64,000 nt of DNA from Micromonospora endolithica (GTDB lineage: Bacteria; Actinomycetota; Actinomycetes; Mycobacteriales; Micromonosporaceae), in the NCBI RefSeq assembly GCF_003626595.1, contig NZ_RBAK01000001.1, positions 1,178,001 to 1,242,000 of the forward strand, in the 5' to 3' direction. Below the pieces are notes generated by a model. It was not told the DNA's origin. It saw nothing but the letters and a program-made list of their open reading frames with translations, and ran no database searches. Numbering within the stretch: position 1 is the first letter of the stretch; every line of letters starts with the position of its first letter. Below are positions 16,664 to 24,805 of the stretch, one piece after another. The translations under genes were made by a program, and so were the position numbers.

Positions 16664-18349
16664 ATGGACCTGAGTGAACGACCCTGGCTGCGCAACTACG
16701 CACCCGACGTGCCGGCGACCATCCCGACGTCCGAGGAGTCCCTGGTCGACCTGCTGCGCGAGGCGGCCGACCGGTTCTCGTCCCACGACGCGCTGGATTT
16801 CTACGGCACCACCACCAGCTACGCCGACCTCGCCGATCAGGTGCGACGGGCGGCCGAGGCGCTGCGCCGGCTCGGCGTCGGGCGCGGTGACCGGGTCGCG
16901 CTGGTCCTGCCGAACTGCCCCCAGCACGTGGTCGCCTTCTACGCCGTGCTGCGCCTCGGGGCGGTGGTGGTGGAGCACAACCCGCTCTACACCGAGCAGG
17001 AACTCACCCACCAGCTCGCCGACCACGGCGCCCGCGTCGCGGTCGTCTGGGACCGGATGGCGCCGCTGGTCCTGCGTACCGCCGGGGCCACCGCCGTGGA
17101 GACGGTCCTGGCGGTCGACCTCAGCCGTGCCCTGCCCCGGCTCAAGCGGTGGGCGCTGCGGCTGCCGCTGCCGGCGGCCCGCGCCACCCGCGCGGCGATG
17201 ACCGCGCCCGCGCCCGGCGCGCTGTCCTGGGAGCGGCAGGTCGCGGCCGCCGGGCCGCTGGCCGCCGACCACCCCGCGCCCGGCCCGGACGACACCGCGC
17301 TGCTCCAGTACACCGGCGGCACCACCGGAACCCCCAAGGGCGCCATCCTCACCCACCGCAACCTGCGGGCCAACGCCGCGCAGGGCCGCGCGTGGGTGCC
17401 GGGTCTGCGCGACGGCGCCGAGACGGTGTACGCGGTGCTGCCGCTGTTCCACGCCTACGGCCTGACGCTCTGCCTGACGTTCTCGGTGTCCATCGGTGCC
17501 ACCCTGGTCCTCTTCCCGCGCTTCGACGTCGACCAGACCCTCGCCGCGGTACGCCGACGCCCGCCGACGTTCCTGCCCGCCGTGCCGCCGATCTACGAGA
17601 AGCTGGCCACCGCCGCCCGGGAGCGCGGAGTGGACCTCTCCTCGGCCCGGTACGCGATCTCCGGCGCGATGGCGCTGCCCCCGGCCACCGTGCGGCTGTG
17701 GGAGTCGGTCACCGGCGGCCTGCTGGTGGAGGGCTACGGAATGACCGAGACGTCCCCGGTGGCCCTGGGCAACCCGGTGTCGCCGGCCCGCCGGCCGGGC
17801 ACCGTCGGCGTACCGTTCCCGTCGACCGAGATCCGCATCGTCGACCCGGAGGAGCCCACCCGGGACCGGGCGCCCGGTGAGCGGGGTGAGCTGCTGATCC
17901 GGGGCCCGCAGGTGTTCACCGGCTACTGGCGACGGCCGGAGGAGACGGCCGCCGTGCTGCTGCCCGACGGCTGGCTGCGTACCGGCGACATCGTGGTGAT
18001 CGACGACGACGGGTTCGTCACCGTGGTGGACCGGATCAAGGAGCTGATCATCACCGGCGGCTTCAACGTGTACCCGTCGGAGGTGGAGGAGGCGCTGCGC
18101 CGCGTACCGGGTGTCCTGGACGCCGCGGCGGTCGGAATGCCCTGTGCCGGCGGGGGCGAGGAGGTCGTCGCGGCGGTCGTCCTGCACCGGGACTGCACCA
18201 CCGACGAGGCGGGCATCCGGACGGCGTGCCGGACCCACCTGACCGGCTACAAGGTGCCGCGCCGCGTGGTCGTGGTGACGGACCTGCCCCGCTCGCAGAT
18301 CGGCAAGGTCCTCCGCCGCGAGGTACGGGACCGCCTGCTGGCCGGCTGA
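16664..18349 (+). CDS. Long-chain fatty-acid-CoA ligase
   Basis: The 561-residue adenylate-forming enzyme activates fatty acids with ATP and CoA. The P-loop is LLQYTGGTTGTPKGA, motif A4/A5 is LLVEGYGMTETSPV, the ATP/hinge region is GWLRTGDIVVIDDDGFVTVVD with RIKELIITGGFNVYPSEVE, and the catalytic lysine sits in RSQIGKVLRRE. GGGAGGAG precedes the ATG. A 234-bp stretch of its 3' end (18081-18314) is duplicated downstream at 19520-19753. The acyl-CoA dehydrogenase at 20032-21837 could use its product. Confidence 0.92.
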   Translation: MDLSERPWLRNYAPDVPATIPTSEESLVDLLREAADRFSSHDALDFYGTTTSYADLADQVRRAAEALRRLGVGRGDRVALVLPNCPQHVVAFYAVLRLGAVVVEHNPLYTEQELTHQLADHGARVAVVWDRMAPLVLRTAGATAVETVLAVDLSRALPRLKRWALRLPLPAARATRAAMTAPAPGALSWERQVAAAGPLAADHPAPGPDDTALLQYTGGTTGTPKGAILTHRNLRANAAQGRAWVPGLRDGAETVYAVLPLFHAYGLTLCLTFSVSIGATLVLFPRFDVDQTLAAVRRRPPTFLPAVPPIYEKLATAARERGVDLSSARYAISGAMALPPATVRLWESVTGGLLVEGYGMTETSPVALGNPVSPARRPGTVGVPFPSTEIRIVDPEEPTRDRAPGERGELLIRGPQVFTGYWRRPEETAAVLLPDGWLRTGDIVVIDDDGFVTVVDRIKELIITGGFNVYPSEVEEALRRVPGVLDAAAVGMPCAGGGEEVVAAVVLHRDCTTDEAGIRTACRTHLTGYKVPRRVVVVTDLPRSQIGKVLRREVRDRLLAG

Positions 18350-18668
18350 CCGCGCTCGGCGGTCGGCCCGCTCAGGCCCTTAGGGACCGTGGCCGCCGCG
18401 CCCGCCGCGCCGCCGTCGAGGCCGACTGGCCGGCCGAGCGCCGTCAGGCCGTACGCGCCCGCGTCCGCCAGCACCTGCTCGGCGGGACCTCCCCCGACCC
18501 GACGTAACCCGCCGGGTGGTCACGGCCACGACGAAGCGCCCGTGATCCTCATACCGGACTGACATCAGCACCCCAGTTGGCTAATGTCGTCGGCGTGGCC
18601 GCGTCGGTGAGAAAGCTGTCGATCTCGGCAGCGCCCCCCGTTGCGGCACGCCCGGCGAAGGCAGGCCG
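18350..18668. other. Intergenic interval with no confident gene
   Basis: About 320 bp follow the ligase. One frame reads RAAVEADWPAERRQAVRARV then QHLLGGTSPDPT and a stop near 18507, which looks like the tail of a lost gene, but I cannot assign it. A possible minus-10 (TAATGT) lies near 18582. No strong hairpin seen. Confidence 0.4.
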
Positions 18669-19172
18669 TTGACGAATCCGTGGCTTTCCGGGCCCGCGCC
18701 GGTGAAGCGGCTCGACCGAGCACGGCTTGAGGAGCGGATCCTCAACCTGCTGTCGTCGCAGAACATGTGCGTGCTCGCCACCACGGGCCCGGACGGGCCG
18801 CTGGCCACGCCGGTGCGTTACTGCCCGCTCGGCTTCGCGGTGCTCTTTACCGCCGCGCCGCAATCGCCGAAGATGCGTAACATCGCCGCCGACCCGCGCG
18901 TCTCCGTCGGCATCTTCGCACCGCTGGTCGGGCTGGCCAGCAGCCGAGGCGCTCAACTGTTCGGCACGGCCAGGGTGCTCGACCCGCCGCATCCCGACCG
19001 TGCGCACTACTGGACGGCGTTCCGCTGGGAGAACGAGCACGCCGAGCGGGGGCGACCGTTGTCCGAGCCGCCCCAGGACACGCTCGTGGTCGTCGAAGCG
19101 GAGCGGATCGTCTACACCGAGCACTGGTTACGACGTGAGGGTTTCGCGCCCCGACAGTTCTGGCGTCGGTGA
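18669..19172 (+). CDS. PPOX-class (pyridoxamine oxidase-like) flavin/F420 protein
   Basis: The 167-residue protein has the split-barrel fold of the pyridoxamine 5'-phosphate oxidase superfamily: NMCVLATTGPDGPLATPVRY at residues 33-52, then VLFTAAPQSPKMRNIAADPR, a phosphate-binding pattern, and GTARVLD. Such proteins bind FMN or F420. The start is a TTG with GAAGG seven bases upstream; no ATG or GTG fits in frame. The end reads HWLRREGFAPRQFWRR. Substrate unknown. Confidence 0.75.
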   Translation: MTNPWLSGPAPVKRLDRARLEERILNLLSSQNMCVLATTGPDGPLATPVRYCPLGFAVLFTAAPQSPKMRNIAADPRVSVGIFAPLVGLASSRGAQLFGTARVLDPPHPDRAHYWTAFRWENEHAERGRPLSEPPQDTLVVVEAERIVYTEHWLRREGFAPRQFWRR

Positions 19173-19241
19173 GGTTGGTCCTACAGGAACAGAGTCGTCG
19201 ACCCGGCCGGACTACGTAGCACCGCTGCGGACATACCGCTC

Positions 19242-19519
19242 ATGCATGGCCTGGCGCAGCGGATCACCGCCGTCCGCCCGGACCAGATCAACGCAGGCGC
19301 CTCCTACGGCGAACTGGCCTGGGTCTGGGGTCAGGGAAGCGCACTCTACGGCGACACGTGGCCGCGCCGGCTGTGGTGTTCCGAAGCCGAGGTGGTGGCG
19401 TGGGCTGGGCCCTTCCTACCACGCCAGGTGAGACGCAACGACGGGTCGATCACGGACGTCACCGGGACCTCCCTGAGCTAGCTAGCAGGTCCATCCCGAC
19501 CGTGCCGAACTGGTCGACA
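19242..19519 (+). pseudogene. GNAT acetyltransferase remnant, truncated by frameshift and insertion
   Basis: From the ATG the frame gives MHGLAQRITAVRPDQINAG, then SYGELAWVWGQG, WPRRLWCSEAEVVAWA and RRNDGSITDVTGTSLS, which I recognise as the N-terminal part of an actinomycete GNAT family. The frame ends at a TAG at 19479. The family continues with a WQVHPDRAEL-like segment, and QVHPDRAELVDK is indeed found in another frame at 19486-19521. A CTAG repeated twice (GCTAGCTAGC, 19477-19486) marks the lesion. At 19520 the sequence switches to a copy of the acyl-CoA ligase tail. The gene cannot make a functional enzyme. Confidence 0.65.
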
Positions 19520-19753
19520 AGGTGGAGGAGGCGCTGCGCCGCGTACCGGGTGTCCTGGACGCCGCGGCGGTCGGACTGCCCTGTGCCGGCGGCGGCGAGG
19601 AGGTCGTCGCGGCGGTCGTCCTGCACCAGGACTGCACCACCGACGAGGCGGGCATCCGGACGGCGTGCCGGACCCACCTGACCGGCTACAAGGTGCCCCG
19701 CCGCGTGGTCGTGGTGACGGACCTGCCCCGCTCGCAGATCGGCAAGGTCCTCC
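19520..19753 (+). repeat. 234-bp duplicate of the acyl-CoA ligase 3' region
   Basis: Aligned by eye to 18081-18314, with a constant offset of 1439, it differs at only 4 of 234 positions. It encodes the same peptide region (EEALRRVPGVLDAAAVG through RSQIGKVL). It is joined in frame on the left to the GNAT remnant and on the right to unrelated sequence (SPAQEPGQVPAELARIVG ... MTWVGTR) that ends at a TAG at 19860. The result is a chimeric, probably non-functional frame. Confidence 0.9.
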
Positions 19754-19920
19754 CCAGTCCCGCCCAGGAGCCAGGACAGGTGCCTGCCGAGTTGGCGCGG
19801 ATCGTCGGAGCACTCGATTTTGGCCCCTGGCCGGACATGACCTGGGTGGGCACGCGATAGTAGCTCCAGGTGAGGTGCCATCGTGGTCGGGCGCCCGGCC
19901 GAGTCGCTCGCTCAGCTCAT

Positions 19921-19995
19921 GATTCACTCGACATCACTGGTGTCGGGGTGTCCAAGTGGGTACGACACCCCGATATCAGTGACATCGAGTGGATC
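19921..19995. terminator. Long imperfect inverted repeat after the acyl-CoA dehydrogenase
   Basis: Bases 19925-19952 pair with 19964-19991 at 24 of 28 positions around an 11-base loop, and the pairing extends outward through GATT/GATC. It begins about 40 bases beyond the dehydrogenase stop on the minus strand, so termination is likely. It also borders the scrambled interval and could be a small mobile remnant. Confidence 0.55.
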
Positions 19996-20031
19996 TCGGC
20001 CGAACCGGGCCGGCCACGGGGTCCGGCCCGG

Positions 20032-21837
20032 TCAGAACCAGGTGTCGCGCGTGTCCAGGGTGGTCCGGTCGAGGCTCTCCAGCAGGTCGAACTGCGGGCC
20101 GGTGCGGGGCAGCTCGTACCGGAAGAAGTAGCGGGAGGCCTGCCGCTTGCCGGCGAGGAAGTCCTCGTCCGCCGTGCCCGCCGCCTCCACGGCCAGGAGC
20201 TGCTCCAGCCACATCCAGGCGACCACCACGTGCCCGACCGCTTCCAGGTAGACACTGGCGTTGGCCAGCGCCACCTGCGGGTCGCCGGTGCTCCACACCC
20301 GGCGGGTGACCAGGGCGACCCGGTCCAGGGCGGCGCCGAGCGCGCCGGCCAGCTCGGCGGCCTCCCCCTCGGCCTTCCACGCCCGGGTGACCGTGGCGCG
20401 GATCGTGTCGACCAGCAGGGACAGGCCCGCCCCGCCGGCCATGGTCACCTTCCGGCCGAGCAGGTCGAGCGCCTGGATGCCGTGGGTGCCCTCGTGGATC
20501 GCGTTGAGCCGGTTGTCCCGCCAGTGCTGTTCCACGTCGTAGTCACGGGTGTAGCCGTACCCGCCGTGCACCTGGATGGCCAGGTCGTTCGCGGCCAGGC
20601 ACCACTGCGACGGCCAGCTCTTGGCGATCGGGGTGAGCATGTCCAGCAGCAGGTGGGCCCGTTGCCGGTCGGCCGGGTCCGGGGCGGTCCGCTCCTCGTC
20701 GAGCAGCCGTCCGCAGTAGAGGATCAGCGCGAGCGCGCCCTCCACGTAGCTCTTCTGCGCCAGCAGCATCCGCCGCACGTCGGCGTGGGCGATGATCGGC
20801 ACCTGCGGCGCGGTGGGGTCCTTGTCGGCGACCGGCCGGCCCTGCGGGCGCTGCCGCGCGTACGCCAGGGATTTGAGGTAGCCGGTGTAGCCCAGCGCGG
20901 TCGCGCCGGCGCCCACGCCGATGCGGGCCTCGTTCATCATGTGGAACATCTGCGCCAGGCCCTGGTGCGGTTCGCCGACCAGGTAGCCGACCGCGCCGGG
21001 ACGGCCGCCGGGCCGGTGTACGCCCTCGCCGAAGTTCAACAGCGTGTTGGTGGTGCCCCGGTAGCCGAGCTTGTGGTTCAGGCCGACCAGCACCACGTCG
21101 TTGCGGGCGCCGAGCGCGCCGTCACCGTCGAGCAGCACCTTCGGCACGATGAACAGTGAGATGCCCTTGACCCCGGGCGGGCCGCCGGGAATCCGGGCCA
21201 GCACCAGGTGGACGATGTTCTCGGCCAGCTCGTGGTCCCCACCGGAGATCCACATCTTGGTGCCGTACAGCCGGTGGGTGCCGTCGTCCTGCGGCTCGGC
21301 GCGGGTGGTGACGTCGGCGAGGGAGCTGCCGGCCTGCGGCTCGGACAGGCACATGGTGCCGAAGAAGCGGCCCTCCACCATCGGCCGGACCCAGGTGTCG
21401 ACCTGCTCGGGGCTGCCGTGTGCCAGCAGCAGGTTGGCGTTGCCGAGGGTCAGGAAGGGGTACGCGGAGGTGCCCACGTTGGCCGCCTGGAACCAGGCGA
21501 AACAGGCGGCCTGTACGACGTGCGGCAGTTGCATCCCCCCGATCGACTCATCCATCGCGGCGGCCAGCAGGCCGGTCTGCGCGAAGGCGTCCAACGCCTC
21601 ACCGACCTGCGGGATGATCCGTACCCGTCCGCCGTCCACGGTCGGCTCGGTGCGGTCGGCGGCCCGGTTGTGCGGGGCGAACCGCTCGGTGGCCACCCGC
21701 TCGGCGAGGTCCAGCACCGCGTCGAACGTCTCCCGGGAGTGCTCCGCGTAGCGGGGCCGCTCGGTCAGCCGGGTGACGTCCAGCCAGTCGTGCAGCAGGA
21801 ACCGCAGGTCACGCCGGGACAGCAGGGTGGACGACAC
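20032..21837 (-). CDS. Acyl-CoA dehydrogenase (FadE-type, about 600 residues)
   Basis: The 601-residue flavoprotein oxidises acyl-CoA at the alpha-beta position. Visible blocks are GTMCLSEPQAGSSLADVTTR and MWISGGDHE (FAD/substrate binding), GVGAGATALGYTGYLKSLAY with YARQRPQGR, and WCLAANDLAIQVHGGYGYTRDYDVEQ followed by YEGTHGIQALDLLGRK-like sequence (actual start HEGTHGIQ). The extra C-terminal helical domain and N-terminal extension are as in the long FadE5-like class. The GTG at 21837 is preceded by GGAAGGAG. It faces the acyl-CoA ligase across the scrambled segment. Confidence 0.92.
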   Translation of the reverse strand: MSSTLLSRRDLRFLLHDWLDVTRLTERPRYAEHSRETFDAVLDLAERVATERFAPHNRAADRTEPTVDGGRVRIIPQVGEALDAFAQTGLLAAAMDESIGGMQLPHVVQAACFAWFQAANVGTSAYPFLTLGNANLLLAHGSPEQVDTWVRPMVEGRFFGTMCLSEPQAGSSLADVTTRAEPQDDGTHRLYGTKMWISGGDHELAENIVHLVLARIPGGPPGVKGISLFIVPKVLLDGDGALGARNDVVLVGLNHKLGYRGTTNTLLNFGEGVHRPGGRPGAVGYLVGEPHQGLAQMFHMMNEARIGVGAGATALGYTGYLKSLAYARQRPQGRPVADKDPTAPQVPIIAHADVRRMLLAQKSYVEGALALILYCGRLLDEERTAPDPADRQRAHLLLDMLTPIAKSWPSQWCLAANDLAIQVHGGYGYTRDYDVEQHWRDNRLNAIHEGTHGIQALDLLGRKVTMAGGAGLSLLVDTIRATVTRAWKAEGEAAELAGALGAALDRVALVTRRVWSTGDPQVALANASVYLEAVGHVVVAWMWLEQLLAVEAAGTADEDFLAGKRQASRYFFRYELPRTGPQFDLLESLDRTTLDTRDTWF

Positions 21838-21984
21838 GGTGTCTCCTTCCGTCGGGTGGGCGGAGACGCCGGCCGCGGCGCAGCGGTGACGATGCCCTCC
21901 CCCAGGCCATCCTGGCCGATCGCCCCGGCAAACGCACCACCCCGCCCGGCCCGAAAATCCCACGCCCTCACGCCCGCCCGGACC

Positions 21985-22061
21985 CCCGCGATCTTGCACT
22001 TTGTGTCGCCGCAACTGGGACACAAGGCACCAATCGGCGACCGAAAGTGCAAGATCGCGGG
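21985..22061. repeat. Nested inverted repeat (intergenic)
   Basis: An 18-bp arm CCCGCGATCTTGCACTTT (21985-22002) is matched perfectly by 22044-22061. Inside, TTGTGTC (22001-22007) pairs with GACACAA (22019-22025), overlapping the outer arm so the two stems can compete. It lies just after the AAA ATPase stop on the minus strand and before the acyl-CoA dehydrogenase promoter, so it may terminate. The form looks like a dispersed genomic repeat. Confidence 0.65.
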
Positions 22062-22071
22062 CGGGGGTGGG

Positions 22072-23577
22072 TCAGCCGCGGCGGAGGGTGGTGACGGCTT
22101 CGGTCAGGTCTTCCTGGGTGATGGGGGCGGCGGGGGTGCCGGCCGTCGCCTCCCGCATCGCCTTGGCCAACTGCACCCGGCGCAGCACCTCGCGGATGTC
22201 CGCGCCGGTCAGCCCGGAGGCGAGCGCGGCCAGCGCGGCGGGGTCGACGTCGTCGGCGAACATCCGGAACCCCGGAGCGGCGTGCCGGTCGACCAGTTCC
22301 CGGATCATCTTCGCGATGATCTCCGCCCGCCCGGCCTCGTCCGGCGGCGGGATGGACAGCTTGACGTCGAACCGTCCGGACCGGACCAACGAGGCGTCCA
22401 CCCGCTGCGGGAAGTTGGTGGTGGCCACGACGATGACGTTCGGGTTCTCCTCGATCAGCGTGTTCATCTCCTGCTTGAAGATCCCGGCCACCGCGTTGAC
22501 CGCCTGACTGGCCGCGTCCCCGCCCGCGCCGGCGTAGCTGATGATGCTGTCGAACTCGTCGAACAACAGCACGGTGGGTTCCCGGTAGCGACGCGCCTCG
22601 CGGAAGATCTGCTTGATGTTGCGCTCCGAGCCACCGAGCCACTTGTCCAGGATCTCCGGGGTGCGGATCTCCTTGAAGTCCGCCCCGATCTCGTTGGCCA
22701 GCGCCCGCGCGAGCATGGTCTTGCCAGTGCCCGGCGGGCCGTACAACAGGATGCCCTGCGGCCGTCGCGCACCCCAGCGCGCCATCACGTCCGGGTGGCG
22801 GAACGAGATCGCGATCTCCCGGAACCGGGCGACCACCTCGTCCAGGCCACCGACCTGGTCCAGGGTGACGGTCTCGCTGCGCGGCGCCGCCGGACGCGCC
22901 GGCTGCGGCGCGGCCGGTGGACGATCCAGGACGTACGCCCGCCCGCGCAGCACCCGGGGCTCGGGGTCGTCCCCGGCGAGGTCCCGCACCACCTGGAGCG
23001 CCACCGCGACGGTGGCCCGCAGGTGCGCCGGGGTGACCGCGTCGACGGGCATCTCCACCCGTACGGTGACGGTCCGCCCGACCACCGCCGGCGCGTCGAC
23101 GACCTCGGGGCGCAGGCCCAGCGCCTCCGCCTCGGCCAGCACCGCCGCGCCGGCCGGGTCGGCGACCGGCGGCCGGTCCACCACCGCCGTCGGAGGCGGG
23201 CCGTCCAGCCCGAGCCGCCGGGACGCCTCGGTGGCCATCCGGCCGACCCGCGCGGCCAGCGGCCCGGCGTCCACCCCGGTCCCGGCCAGCCGCCGGACCA
23301 GGAGCGCCCCGGCCGGGCTCAGCGCGTTGAGCGCGAGCCAGCCGAGGGCGGTGTCGGTCGCCCGGTCCACCGCGCCGGTACGGATCTCGGCGACCATCCG
23401 CAGCGTCCGGTCGGCGGTGTCGGGGCGCAGGGTGACCCGTACGCCGGTGACCGGTGGTGGGAAGTCGGTGCCCAGCCGCAGCACGACGGGCTCGGTCCGG
23501 GCCGCCGCCAGCAGTGCGACGGGGTCCACGATGGTGACCCGGGCGCCGAAGCGCTCCACGGTGTCCTGCTCGGGCAT
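22072..23577 (-). CDS. AAA family ATPase (single ring domain)
   Basis: The 501-residue protein has an N-terminal domain of about 240 residues that I do not recognise, then a proline/alanine linker and a classic AAA module: Walker A LLYGPPGTGKTMLARAL, Walker B VLLFDEFDS, sensor 1 VVATTNFPQRVD, arginine finger region RSGRFDVKLSIPPP, and a C-terminal helical lid. The pore-loop region is KWLGGSERNIKQI. It resembles FtsH/Cdc48-like unfoldase rings but has no protease domain or membrane helix. The ATG at 23577 is chosen; a longer frame starts in a glycine-rich stretch without a ribosome site. Confidence 0.85.
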   Translation of the reverse strand: MPEQDTVERFGARVTIVDPVALLAAARTEPVVLRLGTDFPPPVTGVRVTLRPDTADRTLRMVAEIRTGAVDRATDTALGWLALNALSPAGALLVRRLAGTGVDAGPLAARVGRMATEASRRLGLDGPPPTAVVDRPPVADPAGAAVLAEAEALGLRPEVVDAPAVVGRTVTVRVEMPVDAVTPAHLRATVAVALQVVRDLAGDDPEPRVLRGRAYVLDRPPAAPQPARPAAPRSETVTLDQVGGLDEVVARFREIAISFRHPDVMARWGARRPQGILLYGPPGTGKTMLARALANEIGADFKEIRTPEILDKWLGGSERNIKQIFREARRYREPTVLLFDEFDSIISYAGAGGDAASQAVNAVAGIFKQEMNTLIEENPNVIVVATTNFPQRVDASLVRSGRFDVKLSIPPPDEAGRAEIIAKMIRELVDRHAAPGFRMFADDVDPAALAALASGLTGADIREVLRRVQLAKAMREATAGTPAAPITQEDLTEAVTTLRRG

Positions 23578-23784
23578 GATCTCCACCCTTCCGGCGGTCG
23601 GCCACCCCAGCCTGACACCCCCACCCCCACCGCGCCCACCGCACACGTCGGCCGGCCCGGCGGACCTTCACGTGACGCCGCACATCGACATACGACGACA
23701 TGGGCTGTTCACCCGAGGTAGTCGCCGGACTACGGTGATCGGTATGAACGGCACACGGAAGCGCGCGGCAGGCGTGGACACCGA

Positions 23785-24711
23785 TTGCCGACCGCGGTGA
23801 GCAGGAGCGGACTGTTCGCACGCCTCGTGCCCCTCGGGGTGTTCGGGCTGTTGCTGGCGGCGACGGGCACGTTCCTGGTCGTGGCGGAGGACGACTGGAC
23901 CGGCCTGATACTCGTGGTGGGTGGTGTCCTGGTCGCCGCCATGGTCGGCCTCGTTCTCGCACTGTCGGTGCGGACCCGGGTGCCGACGACGAAGCCGCCT
24001 CCCGGGGTGGCGATCCGGTTCCGGGCTCGCCGCACCTTCTTCACCACGGCGACGCCGTTGTTGGTCATCCTCGTGATGGCCGCCGTGGTCGGTGCGTGGG
24101 TGCTGTGGGGCCCGCCTCTCGGCGTGGGCCGGGCGGTGCTGGCGGTGGTCGCCGCCGTGACGTGGGTGTTCTTCGTGCCTCCCGAGGGTGGCAGGCGCAC
24201 CTACGCCGTCACGGCCGACGAGTTGGTGATCGAATCGGCGGACAGCCGGCGGAGCGTGCGCTGGGACGACGTCGAGAGCGTGTGGCATCGACCCTTCGTC
24301 GTCGTGGCCGGCGACGGCTTGCAGCACCGATATGACGACCGTCTGGAACTCACCACGACCGGAGGCACGCGGCCGCTCGTCGTGGTCGGCGCGCACCGTC
24401 AGGCGAGACTGTCGTTGATGATCGTCGACCTGAGCCGCGAGCACGTTCGGCGACGGCTGCTCGCCACCTTCGCCCGCGAGGGCCGGGTACAACTCGGCGA
24501 GCTGTCCGTGGACCACGACGGCGTCCAGGGTCCCGATGGCCGGCGGCTGCCCTGGGAAGCCGATTGGCGCGTGCGATCACAGGTCGACGAGCAGGGAGTT
24601 TCGCTCGTCGTGCGGGCACCGCAGGGGCAGACCGTCGCCGGGCGGGTGCCCGAGGAAGGTGTCGCGCGGGAGCTGTTGACCACGTTGCGGGATCAGTTCA
24701 CGTCCGGGTAG
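23785..24711 (+). CDS. Membrane protein of unknown function
   Basis: The 308-residue protein has two pairs of membrane helices: VPLGVFGLLLAATGTFLVV with LILVVGGVLVAAMVGLVL, then PLLVILVMAAVVGAWVLW with AVLAVVAAVTWVFFV. A soluble C-terminal half follows, with a PH-like strand pattern (YAVTADELVIES ... VRWDDVESVW). The start is a TTG at 23785, or possibly the GTG at 23797; neither has a good ribosome site. No family name can be given. Confidence 0.55.
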   Translation: MPTAVSRSGLFARLVPLGVFGLLLAATGTFLVVAEDDWTGLILVVGGVLVAAMVGLVLALSVRTRVPTTKPPPGVAIRFRARRTFFTTATPLLVILVMAAVVGAWVLWGPPLGVGRAVLAVVAAVTWVFFVPPEGGRRTYAVTADELVIESADSRRSVRWDDVESVWHRPFVVVAGDGLQHRYDDRLELTTTGGTRPLVVVGAHRQARLSLMIVDLSREHVRRRLLATFAREGRVQLGELSVDHDGVQGPDGRRLPWEADWRVRSQVDEQGVSLVVRAPQGQTVAGRVPEEGVARELLTTLRDQFTSG

Positions 24712-24718
24712 GGCCTCG

Positions 24719-24737
24719 GTTCCGGCCGCCCCGGAAC
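24719..24737. terminator. Hairpin between convergent genes
   Basis: GTTCCGG and CCGGAAC form a 7-bp stem around CCGCC just after the membrane protein stop. More GC-rich dyads follow to about 24790. It probably serves both this gene and the desaturase on the other strand. Confidence 0.45.
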
Positions 24738-24805
24738 GGCTGCGCGCGCGCCCGTCGCGACGCGGCGGCGCCGCCGGGGCGGACGCCGCCGCGAGGGCGG
24801 GCCGG

